From assembly GCA_002189035.1 (NCBI GenBank), contig NEEC01000002.1, forward strand, positions 4,053,001-4,117,000: 64,000 bases of DNA, in the 5' to 3' direction. The DNA comes from Utricularia gibba (lineage: Eukaryota; Streptophyta; Magnoliopsida; Lamiales; Lentibulariaceae). Positions 24,581-34,830 of the stretch are shown here, piece after piece (the stretch's first letter is position 1; each line of letters opens with the position of its first letter). Under the pieces are notes generated by a model. It saw only the letters and a program-made list of their open reading frames with translations. It did no database searches and had not been told where the DNA came from. A program made the translations under genes and the position numbers.

Positions 24581-24592
24581 TGGTATCGGAGC
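24581..24592 (+). promoter_or_regulatory. Primer binding site, initiator tRNA-Met type
   Basis: TGGTATCGGAGC, one mismatch from the usual plant copia site TGGTATCAGAGC, one base after the LTR end. It primes minus-strand cDNA synthesis in intact elements. Confidence 0.92.
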
Positions 24593-24615
24593 GAGATTGC
24601 GGAATACGTGTATAC

Positions 24616-24781
24616 GTTAGAATCTTTGTTGATTTTGCGAGATGTTCTCGTATGTTGCCTTGCCGGTGACATTAGAATCTTTTCGGATTTTGTGAGATGT
24701 TCTCGTATGTCGCCTTGCCGGTGAAAAGTTAAAGTCTTTGCTGATTTGCGAGATGTTCTCGTATGTTGCCTTGCTGGCGAT
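24616..24781 (+). repeat. Three tandem repeats of about 56 bp in the copia leader
   Basis: Units start near 24616, 24672 and 24729. Each has GAATCTTTG-like sequence, then GAGATGTTCTCGTATG and GCCTTGCCGG. The GAGATGTTCTC core is itself a near palindrome. They lie between the primer binding site and gag, where packaging or dimerisation signals are usual in retroelements; that role is conjecture. Confidence 0.85.
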
Positions 24782-25671
24782 CATCATAATAGCATGTGAT
24801 GCACGAAATCTGATTATTTTGGATTGTTTTGCTGCCTTAGGATGCACGAAATTTGATTCATGATTGATGTCATATCTTAGGTGTATATGCGCAGCATGAT
24901 GATGCTTTATATGTGTGTAGTTGTGGGGCATGATGGCCTTTGCACGAATTTTGATCATGTTGATCATATTGGTGAATTATCGATGCATATGATGTTTGAT
25001 AATTTATTTGTGACCAAGGCATCTAGGGTCAATTAGGATTTTCGAGCTTTATGTGTGAAAATCTAGGGATATGATGCGTTATGAACGAAAGGGCAAGGGT
25101 TGTCAAGATGCCTATTTGATAGGATATTGATATCCATAATGCAAGAGTTGCATATGGAAAAATCCCCTTCTAAATAATTAAGCTTATTCCTTCCACTAAC
25201 ATAAGGAGAACGAGAGTCATTTTTAGTGCATAGAGTTGTTGGCTATTGTCAAGCTCTCCACTACACATGACATGTTCGAATTATGGAATTAGATTCACGG
25301 TGGGTTGGCTTAACTGATTTTATCAACTTGTTGACTAAAGCCAAGGTTGGTAAAATTGGAGGAAAGGTTGAGGTAAATAGTTTTTACATCAAGAGTTGAT
25401 GACTCAATGATGTAGTGGTTGTATGAGAGATACAATTGGCATGAGATGACTACCTGTTTCATTCATTAAAACTTGTTGGCTACAGTCAAGGTGGAGATAA
25501 ATGAAATGGGACACTATCCCACTAAGAAAATCTGATTTTCTCGTTTTGTCAGTAAGGGGCTGCCATCTCGAAAAACATAGTGGGAGTATATCACATCTAA
25601 TAAAGACCAGTTAGATGTGATTTAAGGAACACTACATGATGTGTTTGTTTTCTCTTCTTCACGTTGAAGAT
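24782..25671 (+). other. Copia untranslated leader
   Basis: Non-coding sequence between the leader repeats and gag, with several short upstream ATGs and stops. Nothing else is recognised. Confidence 0.6.
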
Positions 25672-27432
25672 ATGTCTTCCAGCTTGAATTTGAGATCCAT
25701 TCTAGAGTCCAACAAGTTGGTTGGTTCGAATTTTACTGATTGGCACCGCAATTTGAGAATTGTTCTCAAGGCGGAGAAGATTGCTTACATCCTTGAGCAA
25801 GATGTTCTTGCACAACCTAGGGCTAATGCAGCTGAAGATGTTAGGTGTGCATATCAGAAGTATCTAGATGATGCTGAGCTTGTCTCCTGTATCATGCTTG
25901 CTTTGATGGCCCCTGATCTCCAAAAACAGCATGAGGCGATGACTTGCCAACAGATGATAACACACCTCAAGGATCTGTTTGGTGAGCACTCACGACTTGA
26001 AAGGTTCAAGACATCAAAGCTATTGTTCAATTGTCGCTTGGTAGAAAGAAGTTCTGCTGCTGATCATGCGACATTGGTGTTGAGTTACATTGAGAAGTTG
26101 TCCACTCTTGGTTTTGTGTTGGATAAGGACTTGAGTATTGACTTAATCCTTACCTCACTACCTGATAGCTACTCACAGTTTGTGATGAACTATCAGATGA
26201 ACAAGATGGATCAAACTGTTCCTGAATTGATTCAGTTACACAAGTCAGTTGAGACAACTATCACAAAGGAACAAAAGAATGTCATGCTTGTCTCTTCAAG
26301 GAAAAAGGTTTCCAAGAAGAAGAGTCAAGACAAGAAACTCAAAGCTAAAAGTGAGATCAAGAAGAAGAAGCCTGTTGAAAAACCGGCTAAGGGTGAATGC
26401 TTTCATTGTGGGAAATCTGGTCATTGGAAGAGAAACTGCAAAGCCTATCTAGAGTCAATCAAGGGCAAGAAGCAGAATGAGAATTCAGCTTCAGGTATAC
26501 ACATGATTGAGATTAACACTACTATCAAGAATGATTCTTGGGTGTTAGATTCTGGTTGTGGTGCTCACATTTGCACTAACATGCAGGACCTAATGAGTAG
26601 TAGAATCTTGAAGAAAGGCAATGTTGACCTAAGAGTTGGGAATGGTGCACGAGTTGCTGCCATGGCAGTTGGGACTTGCCACATCGCCCTACCTTCTGGA
26701 TTATCTCTTGAATTAGATTCTGTTTATTGTGTTCGTTCATTGTCTAAGAACATCGTCTCTATTTCTTGTTTGGACAAGATTGGTTTCGAGTTTTCTATAA
26801 GGAACAATTGTTGTTCCATACGACGAGGGAATGTGCATTATGGTACTGCTACGATAGTAAACGGAATATATGTTTTGGATCAACATGATTCGGAACAGAT
26901 TAACACGTGCATAAAAAGGCCAAGGATTGACAATGTCTTGAATTCTTACCTCTGGCATTGTCGTTTAGGCCATATAAACAAGAAGCGTGTTGAGTACTTA
27001 TATCGATTGGGATATTTGGACTCAGAAGATTTTGAATCTTATGAAACATGCGAATCTTGTTTATTGGGAAAAATGACAAAGCAACGTTTTCTAGGAAAAG
27101 GAGCAAGAGCTGAAAACTTATTGGATTTAATACATTCTGATGTATGTGGTCCAATGAGCATCACTGCTAGAGGGGGTTTCTCGTATTTCATCACTTTTAT
27201 AGATGACCATTCAAGATATGGACGCATCTACTTGATGAAACGAAAATCTGAAGCCTTTGAAAAGTTCAAAGTGTTTCGGATGGAGGTCGAGAACCAGCTT
27301 AAGCGTTCCATCAAGAAACTTCGATCAGATCGTGGTGGGGAATACTTGAGTAATGAATTCAAGAATCATCTGAAGGACAATGGTATTGTCTCAAGAACTC
27401 CTTCTGCTACACCTGATACACATGAGATGTAA
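25672..27432 (+). CDS. Copia gag-protease-integrase polyprotein, truncated
   Basis: I choose the ATG at 25672 (MSSSLNLRSILESNKLVGSN), the usual copia gag start, over the ATG 12 codons earlier. Gag is UBN2-like (FTDWHRNLRIVL, LKDLFGEHSRLERF, LILTSLPDSYSQF). A zinc knuckle C-x2-C-x4-H-x4-C lies at residues 243-256 (CFHCGKSGHWKRNC). Protease follows with WVLDSGCGAHIC, catalytic Asp293. The pre-integrase zinc domain is LWHCRLGHINKKRV...CESCLLGK. The integrase core shows Asp490 (HSDVCGPM) and Asp553 (LRSDRGGEY), 63 residues apart, but ends before the catalytic Glu. The last six or so codons come from LTR sequence, and stop is in the LTR. The 5' portion has no stops, so it was recently functional, but no reverse transcriptase remains. 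Confidence 0.92.
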   Translation: MSSSLNLRSILESNKLVGSNFTDWHRNLRIVLKAEKIAYILEQDVLAQPRANAAEDVRCAYQKYLDDAELVSCIMLALMAPDLQKQHEAMTCQQMITHLKDLFGEHSRLERFKTSKLLFNCRLVERSSAADHATLVLSYIEKLSTLGFVLDKDLSIDLILTSLPDSYSQFVMNYQMNKMDQTVPELIQLHKSVETTITKEQKNVMLVSSRKKVSKKKSQDKKLKAKSEIKKKKPVEKPAKGECFHCGKSGHWKRNCKAYLESIKGKKQNENSASGIHMIEINTTIKNDSWVLDSGCGAHICTNMQDLMSSRILKKGNVDLRVGNGARVAAMAVGTCHIALPSGLSLELDSVYCVRSLSKNIVSISCLDKIGFEFSIRNNCCSIRRGNVHYGTATIVNGIYVLDQHDSEQINTCIKRPRIDNVLNSYLWHCRLGHINKKRVEYLYRLGYLDSEDFESYETCESCLLGKMTKQRFLGKGARAENLLDLIHSDVCGPMSITARGGFSYFITFIDDHSRYGRIYLMKRKSEAFEKFKVFRMEVENQLKRSIKKLRSDRGGEYLSNEFKNHLKDNGIVSRTPSATPDTHEM

Positions 27433-27920
27433 TTGGTAAAGTGGATAAATTAAATTGAGAGTTATTTTGAGATTAATTTTGATTAAACTCAAAATAAAAG
27501 ATCATATATAGATAAGATTTGGAACATATACATATCTCCACAAGATAAGATCTTTACGGAGATATGATTTGATATGTTACCATATATCTATCAAAAAGAT
27601 TTAGATCTTGAGATATGCTCCTCGAAGGTCTTCGTGCTCTCTGAGACTGATCCACAAGGAGGCGCTTTTCTCTACTAGCATCTGAGAAATTCGACCAGCA
27701 TTCAAGAGCCTTGAGAAGGTTATCGACGGAGTGCTGCACGTGTGGATACCATAGAGGCCGTCTACTATTGGCAGTTTGTGAACAAAGGAGTCATCTGAAA
27801 GGTATTTTAGAATCCCTTTGTCTAATGTATACCGTATTCCAAGATCTGTGTTGGGGGTTTCTGAAAATTTTTAAAATTCCGCTGCTTTCGAGACATACGA
27901 TGTCTACGAGAAACCCAATA
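27418..27920 (+). repeat. Copia 3' LTR, last third only
   Basis: Matches 24078-24579 of the 5' LTR nearly base for base, starting CACATGAGATGTAATTGG and ending GAGAAACCCAATA, where the expected terminal AACA is changed. It begins inside the integrase ORF, marking the deletion junction. Confidence 0.88.
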
Positions 27921-29690
27921 GAGTTATCTCCCTACTTCGAATACGTCTTTAGCTGGTCGTTTCTATGCTTTCAAGGCATAGCCGGATCGGCTTCAGGCAC
28001 GTTTACTGTTCCAATATTCGGCAGCATGCTCTTTATTTAGAGCTTCTTCGGTGTTTTATACGAATGGCATTTAGGAGGGACTGGTACCTAAGTTTTGTTA
28101 GGGCTGGCCCTTGTTATCAGTGTCTGGGTTTTGGGGGGTCTTGTATTTCGAGGGGGGTCCCGATTTGTTGTGGCCAGGGCGGGTTTAAACTTGGGGGGCT
28201 TACTAGGGCCCACGTGACCTGGAGATCGTGCGGGACCTCTTTTTGCCGAAATCTCCTTGTTTTGAGCATGAGCGGACTTACTTTGGGCACTCTCGTCGTC
28301 TCGAGATTCGGCAATAAGATTTGAACCTAAGCGCTTTTTCGGGCTTATGCAAACGGTTGCAAGGGAAACTGATATCTGATCTATACTAGGGCTTATCCAT
28401 ATCATTGAAGGCCAGGCTTGTAGATCACATGTTTAGGAGAGAGCCCCGAGTCGGTTTGTGTTGCTCATAACGAGGCTTAGATTTGGAGGGTTCGTCAAGG
28501 CTTTGGTGACCCGGGGTATAGGTGTCTTTTTACGAACCCTTTGGTTGGGCTTTTGTATTTTGGATTGCCTTAGTATTTCCTTACACGATCTGAACTGCTG
28601 CTAGGGAAGTAGACCAAGACCCCTCATGGGTTGAGTGACTTCCCCAATCCGATTGGGCCTCTTCTGGCCGAAATCCCATTGTTTTGAACATGTGTAGATT
28701 TGCTTTGGGTGCTCTTGCCGTCTCGAGGTTCGGCAGTAAGGTTTGAACTTAAGGGCTTTTTCGGGGCTTATGTGGACGGTTTTTAGGAAACCGGTGCCCA
28801 AGTGGTACTAGGGCTTATCCTTATCACTGGGGCCTGGGTTTTGAGGATTTTACATTTTGGGGGGATCCCGAGTTGATCTATTGTTCCCGACAGGGGCGCT
28901 GATTTAGAAGGTTTGCCTGGGCTTACATGACTTGGCCAAGGCTTATGGTTTAGATTTAGAGAGTTTGCCTGGGCTTATGCGATTCGGCCAAAGCTTATGA
29001 TCTTGCTAACCCATCTCCGCTTTTGAGGAATTTATAACCATCCATGTGTTTGGCAAAGAAAATACCGAACCTAGAGTGTACTTGTGATGGGGATGGGCCA
29101 GCCAAGCCTTCCCAGTTGCGATCTAGTTTTCCCACATGCCTTTATGGTTGAGTGCTCCGGAGAACCAAGTCTCCTTCTGAAGATTTCCTTAGGGATACGA
29201 ACCTATTGCAACTCCTTTTTGTTCCTCTCTGATAAGCCCCTAGTCGGTTGTAAATCCCCTGTCGTTTTTCCTCGCATAACTCCGACTCCGGCTTTTGCAA
29301 GTCAGCGTTATTGCATCTCTGATAAGCGCGTTGGAATTCAACCCCGATGGTGCCCTAAGGTTGGAGAGGATTTCCATTAGACGGGGCCTTCAGCTGTTCC
29401 CCGCGAGTGATCATAAGGCCAAGGTCTTGTACGTCAGTGCTTCCGTCCTGAGCCGGGTTGGTGGTTGTGCTATTTTTCGCCATGGTCGATGCTTAGTGAG
29501 TGGCTCTTGTGGATTTCTCGAGAGGGGCAATAGATCGGCCCCACGGTGGGTGCCAAAGATTTTGCGGATGAAAATCGGTCTAAAGGATTGGGTCGATTTT
29601 CAGGCTCCGGAAGTGATCAGAAATGCAACTTCCTTTTATACTTCTTTCCATGATCCATTCGGCTTGACCAGGTGAAATGACTTTAGGCTA
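27921..29690. repeat. GC-richer region with imperfect tandem repeats of about 420 bp
   Basis: Blocks recur at an offset of about 421 bp: GCCGAAATCTCCTTGTTTTG (about 28242) with GCCGAAATCCCATTGTTTTG (about 28664); CGAGATTCGGCAATAAG (about 28302) with CGAGGTTCGGCAGTAAG (about 28723); ACTAGGGCTTATCC at 28385 and 28807. A 47-53 bp sub-repeat (GTTTGCCTGGGCTTA, then GGCCAA) occurs twice within 28899-28999. ORFs here (28088-28405, 29084-29675) have no family resemblance. The phrase CCCACGGTGGGTGCCAAA near 29540 is typical of sequence beside gypsy LTRs. I read this as retrotransposon internal or 3' non-coding DNA. Confidence 0.6.
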
Positions 29691-30105
29691 AGATTTTTTA
29701 CTTGGAAACCACAGTGAGGTGGAAAAACCACGGAGCTGTCGGAGCTCGCCGGAGAAGACTTCTACTAGATGGAGGTGATCGAAAAAGCGATACAAGTTTT
29801 TTTTTTATGAGTATTAGGATTGCACCCCTCTTTCTTCGGGACCTCTCCTATTTATCAAGGAGGCCGATCTAGCCGAATCGCCCCTTTCTGCAGGTGTCAA
29901 TTACTTTTTGTACTTGCACTATGACCTTACTTTTCAGATGATCGCCGCCCGTTCTGCTATGGTTCGGCCACTTTTCAGACTACGCCATATGACTACCGCT
30001 ATCAGATCTCTGACACATATCGGTCTGTCGGTAGGCACTGTCTCCTCAGAGCTCCTTTCGGCAGTCTTTTCAGAGACCGATTATCTTCGACCGATTTGTA
30101 CCCCA
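29690..30105 (+). repeat. Gypsy-type LTR, family D, copy 1
   Basis: Aligns with 59338-59755: GGAAACCACAGTGAGG, CGGAGCTGTCGGAGCTCGCC, a TATA-like CCTATTTAT, ATCGCCGCCCGTTCTGC, CATATCGGTCTGTCG and GACCGATTTGTA occur in the same order. Both stand in the same orientation. The exact termini and target duplication are not resolved. Confidence 0.6.
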
Positions 30106-31114
30106 TTAATTGCATAAATTATGCCAAAAAGAATTTATGATATCTCACAAAGTGTTAATGCATATAACGCATAAAAATAAGTGTTAACATTTCTCCTAAC
30201 TATACATTAAAAGATTTACTTTTGGCCTTGCCTACTTTGCTAGAATCAGGGAACCTTTGATGAAACTTGGGTTCCATTGGAGGACATATCCAAAAGAAAC
30301 TTGTCTGTCATTCCTCAAATCCTTTTCTCACCTCTTTCACCAGCACCAAACCTTATTTCGCCTTTAGTGTATAGTGGTTCGTGTCGTGAGTCTTTCAGCA
30401 TACACACTTACAACAAAAAAATACCAAAGCTCCACTTCAAGAGACAACTCCTCACAAGTACTCACAAAGGAATTTCTAAACATTCGAATATCTCTTTTAA
30501 AAATAGCAATAATGGCACACGCAAACTACAACAAAAATGCTTTGCGCTCAATGCAAATCCCATCGGACCTACATGGGCTGGGAGTTCATTCTCAATAACC
30601 TCATCGGGTATCAAGAATCTAGTTCTCAATTTTTCACTAGTTTGTATATACAAACACCCATAAGTATTGTGTAAAAAATCAGACTACAATAATTCCACAA
30701 GGTATTTCAATTTGGAAAATAGATCAGCAACCCACTATGAAAAATAAATCACTTACCTTGTTTAATTTACTCAATATTCAAAGTAGGCGGTGTGGGGTGC
30801 CTGGTCGCTTTCGGTTTGAGGGGAGTAGTAAGAAAATTTCTTACCAGAGGGTGGCAACTAGGTTTATTTTCAGACACAATATGGGGACCATGAGTGGGAG
30901 ACGTGTAACGTTTTCTATGGGTATGCAGGAAATCAATTTTAAAATCATAGGAAAATCATTATGCACAATCATTACATTAAATTGTCACATTTTTGGAGAT
31001 AGGTCCTGTTGTTTTCAGGTGGGAAGAGTCGCTCGATTCTAATTAGTGAACCTAGAGTGTCATCCCTTATTTCTAGTGATTTGGAGTGGATTGGAGATCA
31101 TATATTGTCGATAA
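30106..31114. other. Mostly unassigned; weak gypsy-type protein relic on minus strand
   Basis: The minus strand at 30653-30462 encodes a segment with LPAHVGPMGF, SAKHF and LRVPLLLFLKEIFECL, which faintly resembles the putative gypsy-type transposon domain (KHF..GLRFPL..F....L). It is too short to be sure. ORFs 30277-30663 and 30737-31042 on the plus strand are not recognised. Confidence 0.3.
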
Positions 31115-31715
31115 TTAGCCAAATTTTGAGGCACCCAAATTTGATATTGTGGGTGATGGAAATGTGAAATTGTTAACTTGAGGCACCCATATGCTTTGTT
31201 GCACGTGTCTGCGAATATTTTACATTTTTATATGGAAATTATTATACATATGGTGTGTTGAGTATATATGTACCATATGTATACATTCTATGAAAATTCA
31301 TTGTCTTTCAAACACATATTTGCAAATAAAATTATTAAATATAATCTAAATATTCAAATATATATTAAATCACACGTTAAATAGATTATAAAATAAAAGG
31401 AGTATAAGTAAGAAATGTTCATCTTTTGTTGGGACCCACAATGCATTGTGTGGGTGTTTAGGAAGTGTGTGTTAAACCATTTTTCTAACACCCACTTCTC
31501 TCGTGTGAGTGTCTGGGAAGGGTATTTGAGACCACTTCTGAGGCACTGACATCTGATTGTGTGGGTGTATAGAGAGGGTGTTTGAGAGTTGAGACCACTT
31601 CTAAGGCAACGACATCTAATTGTGTGGGTGTCTGGTAAAGATGTGTGGAAACACTGCTATGAAAATACAGCATGTCTTCCAATCATCTTTAACTCCTTAG
31701 TGGGTGCCTGAAGAC
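31115..31715. repeat. GGCACCCA-ended repeat with internal tandem units
   Basis: Starts near GAGGCACCCAAATTTG (31121) and GAGGCACCCATATGC (31183), and ends near AGTGGGTGCCTG (31700). Inside, GAGACCACTTCT(G/A)AGGCA followed by GACATCT(G/A)ATTGTGTGGG occurs twice (about 31530 and 31594, period about 64 bp). The motifs match the ends of the element at 19048-19641, so this is probably a related non-autonomous family. The ORF at 31485-31682 is made of these repeats. Confidence 0.5.
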
Positions 31716-31808
31716 ACTTGTTTGAATTATACAATCTTAGTTAAAAGTATGAATAAAACATTCCATTACAAAGTATTATTATTTTATGGAGTACACAATG
31801 TTTCGGAA

Positions 31809-32189
31809 TCAGGAGTCTTCAACTTCATCTTCACTCGAAATTGAGGACAGCATTTGATTTCTTTTGATTGACTCCAGCCAATACTTTAGACAAATGCATG
31901 CCTCCAAGATCATTGCATTCAATTTGGAAGCCTTGTGATTATGAACTCGTCCCCCTGCACTAAAAGCACTCTCGGATGCCACTGTAAATATGGAACTTGT
32001 TAGAAGATCTTTGGCCATTCTAGCTAAGATGGGATAAGTAGTAGAATTTGTCTTCCACCAACCCAATATATCAAAGTTGTCATCATCAAAATACTCAACA
32101 ATTGGAGCATTATTGTACAGTGTAATTTCATCAACAGAATTTAATGAACATAATGAAGAAGATGACACAAAATGAGCTATATTTCTCAC
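31809..32189 (-). pseudogene. hAT transposase, C-terminal dimerisation domain
   Basis: The 126-codon ORF holds the hAT C-terminal (Dimer_Tnp_hAT) signature: FDILGWWKTNSTTYPILARM, then AKDLLTSSIFTVASESAFSA, GGRVHN, and LEACICLKYWL near the end. In intact hAT transposases this domain mediates dimerisation. The upstream DDE region is absent here; a compatible upstream part of some hAT element lies at 43835-44800 in the same orientation but 12 kb away. The first codons (MRNIAHFVSSS) are not certain to be the true continuation. It is best read as a fragment. Confidence 0.85.
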
Positions 32190-32316
32190 GAATAATGTCT
32201 ATTGACTTGCGACTGCCAAACATCGAATTATTACATGTTTTAGGAATAGAAACACTAAGATTGCTATATCTCGAAGCATAAAGGGAATATATAGCACATA
32301 TAACATTATTGCATCA

Positions 32317-33346
32317 TGATAGCACACAAAGTTTCTTGTTTTATAACAATAAAATTGTGACTTATTATGTTTTAGTTGTTTATTTATAGTTTCAAATGTT
32401 TTCCAAAAATTTTTGAGAACATATTAATTTTGTGTACAAATGGACTACCTTCGATTTAGCCCATCCCATGTGATAAACCCTATTTGAGTCTAGCAGTAGG
32501 TTTCAAAAATCAAGGGAGACTAATATGGATTTCGTGCAAGCATCTGGTTGCAGAAGAAAAAGCAGCGTAAATGAAGGAACACTAAGTGCACTATCATAGT
32601 AGTAGACGGCAAGTTAGGGGTAGGAGTAGTAGTACTGTTAGAGAATCATACTTGCTTAGGAAATGTAAGAGGAGAAGATATTTTGGAGGAGAGAGAAGAA
32701 AAAAAAGGGGGAGAGCTTCATCAACGATTGGGGAGGAAGCTCCAAAAACACGAAGTAGATACCAGAAAGAGGACAAAACTGATTTTTTCAGAAGGATGCC
32801 AAAAACGAGAAGAAGAAGCTCAACAGTAGCAGACGGAAAAAGAACACTTTATTTGCTTAGTTTGTTGAACATTTTACTTTCATTGGCTGTTTGTTTGATA
32901 GTCTTGGGGATATTTCCTTCAGTTTGTGACTATGAAATCTTGACTTAAGATGTAGAATGGTAATGTGGGGGTAGGGTTTATAATATAATTGGTTGTTGTT
33001 TCTTAGCATTTGTTTCTATCCTTCATTGGGAAGACCTAAGGGGGAGGGGGAGGGGGGGGGGGGGACAAGTAGGTTCATAACTCAAATGCTTGATTTAGAG
33101 GTAGATCAACAAATCAAGACGGGGACAGTAAGTATTAGTGCAAGGTAGAATGAGTAGAATCGAGTATACCTAGTTCTATATACCATGCATGCAGGTAGAC
33201 CTAATTGCAAAGTTGGTGATGATATTGGGAACAACTTAGCCGAAAACATGATGAATCACTTGGGTAGACTTTGTTTGTTTAGAGTTGTGAGTATGTAAAC
33301 TCTCTAAATTAAATTATGGACCCTAGTACCACATTAAGCTCAAAAT
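32317..33346 (+). repeat. LTR, family A, 3' end lost; probable 5' LTR of the Athila-like element
   Basis: Starts TGATAGCACACAAAG, matching the family A start (TGATAACACACAAA as read from 9919-11322). It continues through TTTAGCCCATCCCATG, an AG-rich stretch (32590-32820) and the GGTAGACC-rich part, breaking off at about 33346. The ORF 32586-32948 lies in the AG-rich stretch and is not a gene. Since another family A fragment in the same orientation closes the gypsy element at 43240-43829, the two may be its LTRs. Confidence 0.6.
33040..33064 (+). repeat. Poly-G tract
   Basis: Runs of five, five and thirteen G separated by single A, inside the family A LTR. Other copies have only a short GGAGGG here, so it is a local expansion (or an assembly artefact). 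Confidence 0.9.
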
Positions 33347-34830
33347 CAAGACAATGCTGGAGGCAATTGTGGAAATTCTTTAAAAGAAATGTTGAAGGCA
33401 TTCATGATACAATCAATTAAAAATCAAGCAGAAAATCAACAACCCATTTGAAAATTTGAGATTCAAGTGAGCCAGCTAGCAACGTAGCTTGAGGAGCTAA
33501 AACATAAGGGAGTTTACCAGCTTAACCCAAGCCATATAAAAATTACAATGAACGGCCAAACATCAGCACCATGATGCTTAGAAGTGGAAAATCAAGGCTG
33601 TAATAATGGATTTATTAATTAACTCTTAATTAATCAAATCCATCATTATCGATCATGAGTGATGTCTAGCAACATATCATGATCCCCAAGATTATAGAAT
33701 AATCAGGTTAACTGATTGAGCCTTTCCATGACCAGCCACCATGCAATCAACAACTTTCATCATACTTATATCTCATTCGATACCAGAACATGGGTGTGTG
33801 TCTTTCTGATGTATCAAACTTATAATTGCATTCAAGCACTAACACTCAATGACCTACTCAAACAATTCGAGTGTCATTACCCTGGGCCTAGGACTTACGG
33901 TTAGGCTTTGATGCAATTACTTGAGATATGATCTCATCGCTAATATGAGTGATGAATCCTTTATTGATCAATTAACTATCTCCAACCTTAAAGAGTCACA
34001 TCCCTACTCATCCATATTAGGCAAGTCATGGTTAGGCTCCCATTATATTCGAGATCTTGCTATTGATACTTGGTTAGCTTCCCATAGTAGCATCTTGAAG
34101 ATGAGTCATCCAGTGAATCAATTCTCTAATCAACACCCGCACATAAGTACTAGTAATCTCATTACATCAATTGTGACAACCATTGCCTAAATAGTTTAGG
34201 GAACTCAATGTGTGCCAGTTTATCCATATTTGTGATATCCTCATTTCACAAATATTCTAGCCAGGGAGTTTTTAGCTTGAACATAAATGCTTTTAGAATC
34301 TCACATTATGATCTCATCATAATTTCTATAGTACATAGATCAAGTAGAGGATTTTATCAATGATGTAAACTTGCTCACAATTCAAGGTAAACATCAAAGG
34401 ATAAGATTTGCCAATGAATTGATTGTCTCTAGAACGCATACACCAATACTGGTCCAGATTAAGACTAAGGAGAAAAAAGCAGAGGAGAGCGAAGTTGCTC
34501 TTTAAGGCGAAGACGAAGTGGAAGTTCTTCCAAAACCTATCATAGTGAAGGTGACCCAGCCTCCTTTTCCAGCAAGGCTGAAGTTGAGAGAAGAGTAAAA
34601 CGAGAAGGAGAAAATGTTAAAAGCTTTTTGAAACAATCAATTGAATTTTACTCTCTTGGAGTATATTAGTCTTGTGTCGAAGAGTGTTAAATATTTGAAG
34701 CAACTATGTATGTCCAAACTCAAGTTGAAAGAGAAGGGGAAGCTGAAATTGAGTGAAAGTTGCTCAGCACTTTTAACATGGAAATTACCCAAGAAGTGCA
34801 AGGATCCGGGTATGTTATTTATTTCCGTGT
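33347..34830 (+). pseudogene. Athila-like gag remains, interrupted by a copia LTR
   Basis: Two parts. 33347-33590 encodes MLKAFMIQSIKNQAENQQP and IQVSQLAT, matching the spacer of plant gypsy gag (NQVGQLA block). After a copia LTR fragment (33590-34448), 34449-34830 encodes TQPPFPARLKLRE, YLKQLCMSKLKL and ECSALL-like SCSALLTWKLPKKCKDPG, which precede protease in Athila-type elements (PPFPxRLKK...ECSAILQxKLPPKxKDPG). Multiple in-frame stops and shifts make it non-functional. The gag N-terminus and the primer binding site have been deleted. Confidence 0.65.
33590..34448 (-). repeat. Copia LTR fragment, copy 4, inside Athila-like gag
   Basis: Matches copy 1 from ATCAAGGCTGTAATAATGG to the LTR terminus ACACCAATA. 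It lacks the 3' third of the LTR and about 90 bp in the middle (around 34045). Its right end abuts gypsy coding sequence exactly. Confidence 0.85.

Larger units (their letters stand above)
23075..27920 (+). mobile_element. Ty1-copia retrotransposon, internally deleted
   Basis: Order: 5' LTR 23075-24579, primer binding site 24581-24592, leader with tandem repeats, gag-protease-integrase ORF 25672-27432, then directly a 3' LTR fragment 27418-27920. Half of integrase, all of reverse transcriptase and RNase H, and the first two thirds of the 3' LTR are gone. The flanks ACACA (left) and GAGTT (right) do not match, so either the right end is displaced or the element has recombined. This is the only copy of the LTR family in the window with coding sequence. 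Confidence 0.9.

Noticed and set aside
24370-24669. 99-codon ORF over the LTR end and primer binding site
   Set aside because: It translates known LTR and leader sequence; similar ORFs occur at 27711 and 40850 for the same reason.
23075-27920. Target duplication of the copia element
   Set aside because: ACACA on the left and GAGTT on the right do not match, and the terminal bases of the 3' LTR are changed, so none can be claimed.
27711-28405. ORFs downstream of the truncated copia element
   Set aside because: They begin in LTR sequence and run into tandem-repeat DNA, with no recognisable domain.
32586-32948. 120-codon Arg/Lys-rich ORF
   Set aside because: It is the AG-rich segment of family A; the corresponding region of other copies is not open.
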